Of a stretch of DNA of 64,000 bases, positions 1 to 11,701 are shown one piece after another; within the stretch, counting starts at the first letter, position 1; every line of letters starts with the position of its first letter. Below the pieces are notes generated by a model. It had not been told where the DNA came from, searched no databases, and saw only the letters and a list, made by a program, of their open reading frames with translations. This stretch comes from Bolinopsis microptera (taxonomy: Eukaryota; Ctenophora; Tentaculata; Lobata; Bolinopsidae). Made by a program: the position numbers and the translations under genes. The stretch spans positions 1,507,375 through 1,571,374 of the forward strand of contig NC_087072.1 of assembly GCF_026151205.1 (NCBI RefSeq), written 5' to 3'.

Positions 1-3000
1 TGAATCTCCTGTTAGAGAGTGAGTTATGTTGAATCCCCTGTTAGAGAGTGAGTTATGTAGAATCCCCTGTTAGAGAGTGAGTTATGTAGAATCCCCTGTT
101 AGAGAGTGAGTTATGTTGAATCACCTGTTAGGGAGGAGTTATGTTGAATCCCCTGTTAGGGAGGAGTTATGTTGAATCCCCTGTTAGAGAGTGAGTTATG
201 TTGAATCCCCTGTTAGAGAGTGAGTTATGTTGAATCACCTGTTAGAGAGTGAGTTATGTTGAATCCCCTGTTAGAGAGTGAGTTATGTTAAATCCCCTGT
301 TAGAGAGTGAGTTATGTTGGTTCCCCTGTTAGAGAGTGAGCTATGTTGAATCCCCTGTTAGAGAGTGAGTTATGTTGAATCCCCTGTTAGAGAGTGAGTT
401 ATGTTGAATCCCCTGTTAGAGAGTGAGTTAGGTTGAATCCCTTGTTATAGAGTGAGTTATGTTGAACCCCTGTTAGAGAGTGAGTTATGTTGAACCCCCT
501 GTTAGAGAGTGAGTTATGTTGAATCCCCTGTTAGAGAGTGAGTTATGTAGAATCCCCTGTTAGAGAGTGAGTTATGTTGAATCCCCTGTTAGAGAGTGAG
601 TTATGTAGAATCCCCTGTTAGAGAGTGAGTTATGTTGAATCCCCTGTTAGAGAGTGAGTTATGTTGAATCCCCTGTTAGAGAGTGAGTTATGTTGAATCC
701 CCTGTTAGAGAGTGAGTTATGTTGAATTCCCTGTTAGAGAGTGAGTTATGTTGAATCCCTTGTTAGAGAGTGAGTTATGTTGAAACCCCTGTTAGAGAAT
801 GAGTTATATTGAACCCCCTGTTAGAGAGTGAGTTATGTTGAATCCCCTGTTAGAGAGTGAGTTATGTTGAATCCCCTGTTAGAGAATGAGTTATGTTGAA
901 TCCCCTGTTAGAGAGTGAGTTATGTAGAATCCCCTGTTAGAGAGTGAGTTATGTAGAATCCCCTGTTAGAGAGTGAGTTATGTTGAATCCCCTGTTAGGG
1001 AGGAGTTATGTTGAATCCCCTGTTAGAGAGTGAGTTATGTTGAATCCCCTGTTAGAGAGTGAGTTATGTTGAATCACCTGTTAGAGAGTGAGTTATGTTG
1101 AATCCCCTGTTAGAGAGTGAGTTATGTTGAATCCCCTGTTAGAGAATGAGTTATATTGAACCCCCTGTTAGAGAGTGAGTTATGTTGAATCCCCTGTTAG
1201 AGAGTGAGTTATGTTGAATCACCTGTTAGAGAGTGAGTTATGTTGAATCCCCTGTTAGGGAGTGAGTTATGTTGAATCCCCTGTTAGAGAGTGAGTTATG
1301 TTGAATCACCTGTTAGAGAGTGAGTTATGTAGAATCCCCTGTTAGAGAGTGAGTTATGTTGAATCACCTGTTAGAGAGTGAGTTATGTTGAATCCCCTGT
1401 TAGAGAGTGAGTTATGTTGAATCCCCTGTTAGAGAGTGAGTTATGTTGAATCCCCTGTTAGGGAGTGAGTTATGTTGAATCCCCTGTTAGAGAGTGAGTT
1501 ATGTTGAATCACCTGTTAGAGAGTGAGTTATGTTGAATCCCCTGTTAGGGAGTGAGTTATGTTGAATCCCCTGTTAGAGAGTGAGTTATGTTGAATCACC
1601 TGTTAGAGAGTGAGTTATGTAGAATCCCCTGTTAGAGAGTGAGTTATGTTGAATCCCCTGTTAGAGAGTGAGTTATGTTGAATCCCCTGTTAGAGAGTGA
1701 GTTATGTAGAATCCCCTGTTAGAGAGTGAGTTATGTAGAATCCCCTGTTAGAGAGTGAGTTATGTTGAATCCTCTGTTAGAGAGTGAGTTATGTTGAATC
1801 TCCTGTTAGAGAGTGAGTTATGTTGAATCCCCTGTTAGAGAGTGAGTTATGTAGAATCCCCTGTTAGAGAGTGAGTTATGTTGAATCCCCTGTTAGAGAG
1901 TGAGTTATGTAGAATCCCCTGTTAGAGAGTGAGTTATGTTGAATCCCCTGTTAGAGAGTGAGTTATGTTGAATCCCCTGTTAGAGAGTGAGTTATGTTGA
2001 ATCACCTGTTAGAGAGTGAGTTATGTTGAATCCCCTGTTAGAGAGTGAGTTATGTTGAATCCCCTGTTAGAGAGTGAGTTATGTTGAATCCCCTGTTAGA
2101 GAGTGGGTTATGTTGAATCCCCTGTTAGAGAGTGAGTTATGTTGAATCCCCTGTTAGAGAGTGAGTTATGTTGAATCCCCTGTTAGGGAGTGAGTTATGT
2201 TGAATCCCCTGTTAGAGAGTGAGTTATGTTGAATCACCTGTTAGAGAGTGAGTTATGTTGAATCCCCTGTTAGAGAGTGAGTTATGTTGAATCCCCTGTT
2301 AGAGATTGAGTTATGTTGAATCCCCTGTTAGAGAGTGAGTTATGTTGAATCCCCTGTTAGAGAGTGGGTTATGTTGAATCACCTGTTAGAGAGTGAGTTA
2401 TGTTGAATCCCCTGTTAGAGAGTGAGTTATGTTGAATCCCCTGTTAGAGAGTGAGTTATGTTGAATCCCCTGTTAGGGAGTGAGTTATGTTGAATCCCCT
2501 GTTAGAGAGTGAGTTATGTTGAATCACCTGTTAGAGAGTGAGTTATGTAGAATCCCCTGTTAGAGAGTGAGTTATGTTGAATCCCCTGTTAGAGAGTGAG
2601 TTATGTTGAATCCCCTGTTAGAGAGTGAGTTATGTAGAATCCCCTGTTAGAGAGTGAGTTATGTAGAATCCCCTGTTAGAGAGTGAGTTATGTTGAATCC
2701 TCTGTTAGAGAGTGAGTTATGTTGAATCTCCTGTTAGAGAGTGAGTTATGTTGAATCCCCTGTTAGAGAGTGAGTTATGTAGAATCCCCTGTTAGAGAGT
2801 GAGTTATGTAGAATCCCCTGTTAGAGAGTGAGTTATGTTGAATCACCTGTTAGGGAGGAGTTATGTTGAATCCCCTGTTAGGGAGGAGTTATGTTGAATC
2901 CCCTGTTAGAGAGTGAGTTATGTTGAATCCCCTGTTAGAGAGTGAGTTATGTTGAATCACCTGTTAGAGAGTGAGTTATGTTGAATCCCCTGTTAGAGAG

Positions 3001-4218
3001 TGAGTTATGTTGAATCCCCTGTTAGAGAGTGAGTTATGTAGAATCCCCTGTTAGAGAGTGAGTTATGTTAAATCCCCTGTTAGAGAGTGAGTTATGTTGG
3101 TTCCCCTGTTAGAGAGTGAGCTATGTTGAATCCCCTGTTAGAGAGTGAGTTATGTTGAATCCCCTGTTAGAGAGTGAGTTATGTTGAATCCCCTGTTAGA
3201 GAGTGAGTTAGGTTGAATCCCTTGTTATAGAGTGAGTTATGTTGAACCCCCTGTTAGAGAGTGAGTTATGTTGAACCCCCTGTTAGAGAGTGAGTTATGT
3301 TGAATCCCCTGTTAGAGAGTGAGTTATGTTGAATCCCCTGTTAGAGAGTGAGTTATGTTGAATCCCCTGTTAGAGAGTGAGTATTGCATTGAATCCCATG
3401 TTAGAGAGTGAGTTATGTTGAACCCCCTGTTAGAAAGTGAGTTATGTTGAATCCCCTGTTAGAGAGTGAGTTATGTTGAATCCCCTGTTAGAGAGTGAGT
3501 TATGTTGAATCCCCTGTTAGAGAGTGAGTTATGTTGAATCCCCTGTTAGAGAGTGAGTTATGTTGAATCCCCTGTTAGAGAGTGAGTTATGTTGAATCCC
3601 CTGTTAGAGAGTGAGTTATGTTGAATCCCCTGTTAGAGAGTGAGTTATGTTGAATCCCCTGTTAGAGAGTGAGTTATGTTGAATCCCCTGTTAGAAAGTG
3701 AGTTATGTTGAATCCCCTGTTAGAGAGTGAGTTATGTTGAACCCCCTGTTAGAAAGTGAGTTATGTTGAATCCCCTGTTAGAGAGTGAGTTATGTTGAAC
3801 CCCCTGTTAGAGAGTGAGTTATGTTGAATCCCCTGTTAGAGAGTGAGTTATGTTGAATCCCCTGTTAGAGAGTGAGTTATGTTGAACCCCCTGTTAGAAA
3901 GTGAGTTATGTTGAATCCCCTGTTAGAGAGTGAGTTATGTTGAATCCCCTGTTAGAGAGTGAGTTATGCTGAATCCCCTGTTAGAGAGTGAGTTATGTTG
4001 AATCCCCTGTTAGAGAGTGAGTTATGTTGAATCCCCTGTTAAAGAGTGAGTTATGTTGAATCCCCTGTTAGAGAGTGAGTTATGTTGAATCCCCTGTTAG
4101 AGAGTGACTTATGTTTAAATTCTTGTTAGAGAGTGAGTTAAGTTGAATCCCAGCTGTTAGAGAGTCTGAGAGTGAGTTATGTTGAATTCCCTGTTAGAGA
4201 GTGAGCTATGTTAAATCC
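1..4218. repeat. 29-bp minisatellite array, about 145 copies
   Basis: The unit is 29 bp with the invariant core GTTAGAGAGTGAGTTATG followed by a variable TTGAATCCCCT or TAGAATCCCCT block. A minority of 28-bp units carry GTTAGGGAGGAG. The array runs from the window edge and decays between about 4100 and 4218 into indel-bearing units. Variant units are arranged in longer blocks that recur (see findings), so the array grew by duplication of multi-unit segments. A 29-bp period cannot keep a reading frame and no long ORF exists here. The true left end lies outside the window. Confidence 0.97.
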
Positions 4219-4224
4219 CTCTTA

Positions 4225-4530
4225 ACATGAACACAAATTTGACAGATTGGATGAAATTTTCGACCATAAACCAAGAAGTCAGTTAATTGACGATGGTATG
4301 AAACCAAATTGAGGTACTGGAAGTCAAAATCCGGGAAAAATAGTAAAATTGTATTTGAGGACTGAAATTTTACATTGTTGACTGAATTTTCGCCTGTAAC
4401 CAATTAGGCAGTCAACTTTAAATGACAAACATGACACGATTGAGGTGGTTGAAGTTTGATTTCGGTCGGAGAAAGCTCATAGCATGCAGAAGGATTAACA
4501 AAACGAAAATCTGTATTTTCCAAACTGACT
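4225..4530 (-). repeat. Isolated, diverged monomer of the 366-bp satellite
   Basis: Read on the minus strand, this stretch follows the 366-bp satellite of 37-54 kb in order: the block with CTGTCAATT, the block with ACTGACTAATTGG, CAATTTGGTTTCATA, GGCCGAAATTTT-like and GTTTTGTTAAGA-like blocks. It covers roughly 300 of 366 bp with many substitutions. It abuts the decayed end of the 29-bp array. It is much more diverged than the main array, so it is an old dispersed copy. Confidence 0.8.
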
Positions 4531-4570
4531 ATTAATATGGAGTAATGGTCAGCTAGCGCTGGTTAGCGTA

Positions 4571-5470
4571 GGTAGTGCGCCATATCGACAGTGAGCCGCG
4601 CGTGCCGACTGTAGGATGGTTTTTTAGCGCTAATTTCGGCCAGCACAAAATTCTTGGAACAAATGCGGATTGAGTAACTTCCCCTTTACTTGATCCAATT
4701 TGAACAAAAATTGGTTAGCTTACTCAGACTCAGAGACTTACACGGAAAGTGTCCGAAAAATGTAAACTTAAAGCATATCCAATCAATATACATTTTGTTA
4801 TTGTTAAAGCTAAAAGCAGCGTATTTTGCCCCATTTTTCCCATTTTGATCACTACATTAACTCCGATATATAGTGTATAGTAGGCGGTGCACGATAAAAA
4901 TAAACTTGCTCGGATTTTCAAAATTTTTGTACCATCGTTTTCTAGAGACTGTGAGAATTTTCGCAGTACCAAATTTATTATACCTTTTTGGAATGATCAG
5001 TGAGTTTCTCCTAGGTGCCATATTTGATGGTGCGCGGCTTTTGGAGCAAAATTAGGTGTAAAAGTCGCGTAATTTGACGAAATTCGTTGATTTTTGTCGT
5101 ACTATTCTGTCATATCTTCGGTTCCTGGACATGAATCATGCTGAAAATTTGTCAGAACCTTCCAATCATACTTAACTACCGAACCTAATTTAGTTTGGAG
5201 AGATTGGCCTTGATTAAGAGGTCTAAAAATGACAAAATAGGTATAAATTCGTTGATAACTCAAATTCTGACCATCGAAATTGCTCAAACTAAATTAGGTT
5301 CAGTAGAACATAAATGTTTACGTAAGCTGACCAAATTTCAACAAAATTGTTATATGGGAAGTATTATAATAACTTTTCGATTGTTTCCAAAATAATGTGC
5401 TGGCCGAAATAAAAGCTAAAAAACCATTCAATGGTCAGCGCGCGCGTTTTATTGTCGATGGCGCACTGCC
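4571..5470. mobile_element. Non-autonomous DNA element with long terminal inverted repeats, TA target site
   Basis: The left end GGTAGTGCGCC and the right end GGCGCACTGCC are inverted copies with one mismatch, and the similarity continues inward for about 75-80 bp (4571-4650 against 5395-5470), sharing GGTTTTTTAGC and TTTCGGCCAGCAC blocks. TA dinucleotides flank both ends (4569-4570, 5471-5472), as in Tc1/mariner-like insertions. No transposase is encoded. The ends are inferred from symmetry only, and the neighbouring inverted repeat overlaps this element, so its history is composite. Confidence 0.45.
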
Positions 5471-5860
5471 TATATATAGAGCAATCCGATATCCACCAAA
5501 TCTTTTGGACAGTTGTGAAAGCCCTATTGGAAGGTCTTCAGAAATTTTCAAAATGATCTCATTCAAGGAACCGAAGATATGACACTGTCACTATGACTAA
5601 CAGAATAATACGACAAAAATCAATAAATTACGCGACTTATACACCTTGACCTTCTTTTGCTCCAAAAGCCGCGCACCATCAAATATGGCACCTAGGCACA
5701 ACTCACTGATCATTCCAAAAAGGTATAACAAATTTGGTACTGTGAAAATTCTCACAGTCTCTAGAAGTAAAAAACAATGTTACAAAAATTTTGAAAATCC
5801 GAGCAAATTTATTTTTATCGTGCATCCCCTAGATTTAGTAGGAGCGCTTGTTTTTGCTGT
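4885..5860. repeat. Imperfect inverted repeat, arms about 290-350 bp
   Basis: The left arm (about 4885-5175) and right arm (about 5505-5860, inverted) share long blocks such as GCACGATAAAAATAAA, TTTGGAATGATCAGTGAGTT, GCGCGGCTTTTGGAGCAAAA and GTCATATCTTCGGTTCC. Small indels separate the arms. Between them lies a further short inverted pair, AACCTAATTTAGTTT (about 5180) and its complement (about 5285). The short ORFs read in both directions here arise from this symmetry and are not genes. Confidence 0.75.
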
Positions 5861-7044
5861 AACTATAAATAAAATATTGAAAGCCGGCGTGTAGGTTGTC
5901 CCGGTAAAAGCCTCTTTCAACTATTGATGCACGAACTTAAAGATCGTAATTTGGTTATGAATACTTTAGAAGAATTGATTGAAATAAAGGATATTGTCCG
6001 CTGTAGGCAATGTTGGAGGAACCTTTTGTAGTTGTTTGCGCAGTTTACGGTGAGAAGATGTTTTTACCACGGTAAATTCTATTTGTACTGCATGATCCCG
6101 TTAATAATCACAATGCTGGCAAGCATAACCGTTGCCCTTATATTCACAACACTATTTACCCCCTATACTATTATATCCCCTTTATTTTTTTCCAGCATTA
6201 AGACTCATAGAAAGTAGTTCGGCAGGTATATTTAAGTAAAAAACGTTCTAATTCAATGTTAAAGATGACAGGAATAAGAAATAGTTATGTGGAGGTTTTT
6301 AAGAAATTTGCGCAAAATACGCGCCAGCATGTTATACGAAATTAGGTAAAAAACCCAAAATCGCCATATTCAGGTGCCTTAAAAACCATGTTAAAATTGA
6401 GTTAGAGATCTGAAACTTTGCAGGGCGTCTAGACCTTGTCCAAATCGACTGTTAAAAAAATTTCATGTTTCAGGAGTATCGGGAAGTGGGTTTTCTGGAA
6501 CCCCTGTTTTACAACAGATTGTCGTGAAGATCAACTTAATAACACCAGAATGTGTGTGTGTCTGTCTGTGTGTCTGTGTGTAATTTCCGAACGGTTATAC
6601 AAAAAAACGGTAATAGTTACGGGACTGGTTTTTTCGGTATAGTCCCGAAAAAACTCTGATGAAGCCCATAAGCAAATTTTTTTTAAATCGGCCGATGGTA
6701 AGTGGTTTAATTGATGGTTTTGTACCACAAAATATGTTACATAAAATGGTTGAGAAGAACGGCAAGAGTTACGGGGCTAGCTCTCTCTCTCTCTCTCTCT
6801 GCATATGTAGCGTATATATTACATGGCGTATATATTACATGGTCATATAATACTATAAACTTATTAGGGGAGGGAGTGCTCAAACGGTCTGTTTGGACTG
6901 TAGAGAGAGTTCATACTTTCATACGACAATGTAATGCATGTTCAATATGATAGGCTGGTGTGGTGCAGGGTTAATTTCTATTGATTATTGATTAAGAATT
7001 ACTATTTTTTAAGCATACTATTGGATACGTGAGGGCACTCCGAA
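5861..7044. other. Non-coding stretch with microsatellites
   Basis: No gene is recognised. A (TG)/(TCTG) tract lies at about 6551-6582, followed by a block around TTTCCGAACGGTTATAC that has the look of a dispersed repeat. A (CT)n tract lies at about 6781-6800, followed by a duplicated GGCGTATATATTACATGG motif at 6823-6842. Open frames here are short and without recognisable domains. Confidence 0.5.
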
Positions 7045-7146
7045 TACAATTGCTCGCCTAATCCGGGTTTTGACTCAGCGGGTAATTACTCCTACCCTTT
7101 TTAACTGCGGCAGTGAAATCCCGGCCGTAGGCCGGGTTACACTAGT
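7045..7146 (+). mobile_element. Transposon terminus, Helitron-like 3' end (copy 1 of 3)
   Basis: A palindromic stem CCGGCCGTAGGCCGG is followed by GTTACA and then CTAG before T. A GC-rich hairpin a few bases before CTRR, with insertion next to T, is the known layout of Helitron 3' ends. The same block (GGCCTACGGCC plus ATTTCACT plus CAG) recurs inverted at about 36998 and, damaged, at about 63425. I did not find a matching 5' TC end, so the family is an inference. Confidence 0.4.
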
Positions 7147-8160
7147 AGTATATATGTATGTATAGACGCTTTTTGCAGTCAATTGTAGCCTACATTTAAG
7201 TGTCCGTAGATTCAAAATTATAAACGATACAGTCATTTCGAACCACAGGTTTTAAAGATAATCGTTTATACTTTAGTTTACACTATATCGAAAAATAATT
7301 TAACGTCATCATCATCACTTGATGACGTCATCAAGTTAAGTGTTTTTGAAACTTGATTTTTGACAAAATCATAACTTTTCAAATCGAATTTAAACCATTA
7401 AGGAGTAATTTTATTCAAAATCTGAGGACATTTTCACCTTAGATAATTGTTCAAGCATTCTGAAAATCTACCGGAAAATTTTCCTTTCTTGCTCCTTCAT
7501 AAAGATATTCGCTATTGAAGTTAGTGCTTTTTTGAAGAATAATTTTATAAAAACACAAAAGTTGTGAATTAGTATTCTCTGGTGTTGGGCCATCCCTTGG
7601 GTTGTGGAGCTCAATTTTGCTTTCTAAAGGTCTAAATTGTGTTATAGGCTAGTTTTAAAGTTGAAAATCGAAAAGTTGCACACGTGGGGACACGCCCAAA
7701 TTGATTTAAAATAGCTAAAATCACTGAAAACTGTTATTTTCACGATTTTTACCAACTTTGGAGTCCCGTTGTGATCCAAGTTCTTTTTGAAATCTTCTGA
7801 AACTTTTCATGCTTATTAAGCTATATATTAAATACCACTATGCAAAAAGTTATGGTGATTCAATATTCTATGCGCACGCAACGTCCGCTCAAAGTTTGCA
7901 CATGCGAAAGGCGAGAATTTTGCTCATTCGTGATTTCGAATATATTCTGCTTTCCCACGATATTTAAATGGCATTATATATGAATTTAATGCCAACTTGA
8001 ATGAGTAAAAAGTGCCATATTCAGTCTGTTTTTGACAGATATGCCTACCTAAACACAAGGAAACGTTTTCAAAGGTAAAATTTCGAAATCGTTGAAATTA
8101 CCTCCTTATTAAGTTTCGACTGTGTAAATTATCCTGACATTATAATCAAAAAGAGATGAT
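7147..8160. other. AT-rich intergenic sequence with a 20-bp CRE palindrome
   Basis: No gene is recognised. At 7317-7336 there is a perfect 20-bp palindrome, ACTTGATGACGTCATCAAGT, containing the CREB/ATF core TGACGTCA. No adjacent gene start was found, so a regulatory role is unsupported. Confidence 0.5.
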
Positions 8161-8489
8161 ATTTGACCAAAACCCATAATCATGGGTAGAGTGAACCGCT
8201 GCCAGTGTCTCTCTTTTCCAAACAAAAGGAAATGATATTAATTTGAGGAACCGTCCGCAAATTCAAATTGATACCGAGAATGAAATCGGTCGCTCGCTTT
8301 TCCCATTCAATAAGCTTTATTACAATTCGTAAGCCGTGAATGAATGGGAAAAGCGAGCGACCGATTTCATTCTCGGTATCAATTTGCATTTGCGGACGGT
8401 TCCTCAAATTAATATCATTTCCTTTTGTTTGGAAAAGAGAGACACTGGCAGCGGTTCACTCTACCCATGATTATGGGTTTTGGTCAAAT
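8161..8489. repeat. Near-perfect inverted repeat with 148-bp arms and 32-bp loop
   Basis: The left arm 8161-8308 is repeated in inverse at 8341-8489 with only about one or two differences (for example CAAATTCAAATTG against CAATTTGCATTTG). The spacer is 32 bp. A transcript in either direction would fold into a hairpin of about 148 bp. The sharp arm ends suggest either a very recent fold-back or MITE insertion, or an assembly palindrome. No target duplication is obvious. The ORFs crossing the loop are products of the symmetry. Confidence 0.9.
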
Positions 8490-8613
8490 TATTATTATCA
8501 AACTTTACACAAACCCGAAGTAGTAATATAAAAACATCCTCTAGGGATCTGATAAGTCAACGTGAAGAACTCTGAAAACAAACTTAAATATTTAACCCAA
8601 AAAAATTAAAGTA

Positions 8614-9121
8614 TCAAAAACTAAACAAATTTCTCCAATGGTTTCTGTTCGAGGCTATAAGTCGAAGTTCTGTCAAATCTGTCAAATTACATACATTTAT
8701 ATTTCTTTTATTTAAATCACTCAAAATGGTTTTGAAAATACTGATCTGATGTCTACCAATTCTCCCTTTCATATTCTCCATACTCTCAACAGTAAAACTC
8801 AATGCTAGTTGGGGTGGGGAGTTACAATCACTTCTAAGGATATGACCGAGCATTTTCCAGCGAGACTTAGCAACGCTCTCTGTTAATGGAGTCACCCCAC
8901 AACGAGCATAAAGGTCTCGGTTACTGATGATTCGGGGATAAGTGGAGTTCATTATCCGCCTCAAATGTTTGCGCTGACACGCATCCACTTTCTAAAGGAT
9001 TTTCTCTGGAGCGGCCCAGCTATTGCAGTTGTACAGCAGTATAGTACTGGGGTAACAAGGGCCTCGTATAATTTCACTTTGGTGTCCAGTGAAATTCGGG
9101 ACTTTTCCAGCCAAACCCGTT
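8614..9121 (-). mobile_element. 5'-truncated non-LTR retrotransposon, C-terminal remnant
   Basis: On the minus strand a 124-codon frame (8614-8988) reads DACQRKHLRRIM, then NRDLYARCGVTPLTE, then SRWKMLGHILRSD. This is the typical region behind the reverse-transcriptase domain of CR1/Jockey/RTE-type LINEs. Upstream, 8989-9121 continues the homology in shifted frames (SLDTKVKLYEALVTPVL, then LYNCNSWAAPEKIL) with a frameshift near 9045 and a TAG stop just before the 124-codon frame. It is 5'-truncated next to a TAA-rich tract at about 9121-9140. No catalytic RT motif remains, so it is dead. Confidence 0.75.
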
Positions 9122-11701
9122 AATAATAATATTAATAATGTTTTCGGAAGAATCAGAGCAACTAGATTCAACTTTGGTAACAGAAGTTTTCTACTCCTAA
9201 AAAGCCAAAAGTTTCCGCGCTAAAAAATGATATTTCGGCTGCATTTAGAGCTCAGGAATTTAGTTCACATATTCTACTTAATCAATTTGTCTTGCAATGT
9301 TCACCCCCACGGCCCCTCCGTAACGTTTAATCAACCGTATCAAGACCCAACCCCCCTGTCGGCAATATTATTATTACGTAATCAAGGCCTGACCCAAATT
9401 TTTAAATAGGCATACATTTTTCCGAAAAGTTTTGACATCTTCGACTTCTCATGGTTAGATGACATAATATACATCTTTTTGAAATTTCCCGCGAAGCAGC
9501 TTTTAAACCGGGCTGTTACCGGATATTGAAGCCGAATATTTAGTCCCCCGTTCGCCCAACCCCCTTCCTCGTAATCAACCGTCAGCATTTGAGAACCCCA
9601 TCCCTCTTGCTGATTACGTAATATGTGAAAATACCTAGCTTAATAAACTTTTTACGCCATCATATTGGGTTTGGAAACGTATCAGTTACGTTATCAAAAT
9701 GCAAAATATTGACTATCAACTTAATCATAATTAATCGTTTACCTCGATACCAACTGTTTTATACATTCCAACCAGAGGCAGATCAGCGCCAAAAGGTCAT
9801 CTTTTGATTAAAACATAAAAAAGGAATATAATCTTGCTCTCAAATCATAGCAATATTTTCTTATCATAATATATAAATGTGTGTTAGTTTTGATGAAATA
9901 TGAGCGCTGAGTAGCAACCATTTTGAGTATGCAGGTGGTGTAAATTTTGGGTAAATCAAATTTCTTTGGTGAGTAAATACACATTCCAACGATCCCAACG
10001 TGACGGTTGCGCTCTTACAGTTACAAATCACAGCTTTAGAAGAATCACATCATCATACCAATGAGATAACTTATATCAGACTGTATTAAAGACTGATCAG
10101 AGTTATAATAATCTCTTATCAGTTGCTCTTTTGTTGTTAGGGAGTGTTGTTAGGGAGTGTTGTTAGGGAGTGTTGTTAGGGAGTGTTCATAGTTTTTTGG
10201 CTATTTTTACAGGCACTTATGAAGATTGAAGACGTCAGCAAGGCCCAAACCCGCAAAGCCCAGTCCAACAAGACATGGACTCGAGCCGCACTATTCGCCA
10301 AATTTGCCGCACATTGAACAATTTTAGGCAAGTGCGGAATCGCACTTTTCGCAAGATTTTGTTGTACTTGTATAGTTGTATGTAATGACCTGACGCGCAA
10401 AATTTTGTTTCGCTTTCATTAATTATAAAATCATCAAATTCAAAATTTTATCGTTTTGCGTTTGTCATAATTCAATCATATAAAACTTGCTTTAATTAAA
10501 TTACTATCATTATCAATTGTTTTGCTACTGTAATATTTCGTTTATGTCTGAAGCTGTTAGACGCATGCACGTGTAACAGTAAAGTCGACCTTACAATCGA
10601 TGAAGTAATACGTCATGTGACAATTCAATCTTATCATCAATCTCATTACCACTAACCAAAACTACAATGTACCAGCTTTCTTAGCGTGCATGATAAACGA
10701 TCTTATCAAGAATGAAGCGGTTGGCCCTAGTTGGCGCTTTTTAGAGGAGTAGCCCCTCGTCGCACAAAGCAACAGGTTGTTTAATATACTGAATATGATG
10801 ATTGGTCTCCGAAAATGTTTAAAATTCTCGCACGCGCATCTTTTTAATTAACTCTTCGCCTAAGAAATAGTAATATGCCTAGATACGTGCTCGAATTATA
10901 ATTTATAGCTTTTGGGTATTATTCTAAAAACTTTAAAAATGGAGCGATCGGGTATAGTATTAGATAGGAGATATGAAAAAATTTAGAACTACAAATATTT
11001 AAAGATCAACTCTGCGGTCGTTATTTAATAATCATTTTTTAGAATTAGACGAAGATTCTTATCCTGAAATAAAAATAAAATGTAACAAACAAGTCGAGTG
11101 GCCACTAACTTTTAAATTTAAGAAATGGCCGGGAAATTGATTAAAACACGGTTAAATTTGTTAAAAGAAATGAAACCAAACAATGTTCCATACAGAAACG
11201 GGTTCAGCAGCTTCGAGGGACAATCTGATGATGGTTGTTATTCGTAATATTGTGGTAGATTGAAGGTTATTACCTACTTGTGCTACTCCTTTTAATGTTA
11301 TTATGAAGCACAGTTTAAATTGTTCACAAAAACTGATTTAGGGAAACTGTTCATCACAATGGTAATTCTCTTCAAATCCCTGAATATAAACTTACAAATA
11401 TAATCCTAGGTATACTCACTGTCAATCCTACAGCTACTTACTTATGCCAGAGTTGAACCTACCTCCTCATCATCTTACAGCTCCTTTCCAGTTTCAGACA
11501 CCCATTTTTTTCATGAAGGTCCATAGCATTACTATGTATTCCTCAAATCTTATAAAAAAAACACAATATTTTCATCCGTGCATGTGTGGTATTCATGCTC
11601 AGTTTTCAAATCATTATTTATTGCGAATGCTTAATAACAACTAAAAGACAATGTGAAGATTTTTAAGTATTTTCAGCAGTTATTAATTTATCCTTTTCCA
11701 G
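9122..11701. other. Intergenic sequence without recognised genes
   Basis: A 13-bp unit TTAGGGAGTGTTG is repeated four times at 10137-10188. It shares the string GTTAGGGAGTG with variant units of the 29-bp array at the window start. A short coding-like frame starting ATGAAACCAAACAATG lies at about 11171-11242, but nothing supports it as an exon. The rest is AT-rich and without domain signal. Confidence 0.5.

Noticed and set aside
1-4218. CRISPR-like array of 29-bp direct repeats
   Set aside because: Units are contiguous with no spacers. This is a minisatellite in animal DNA.
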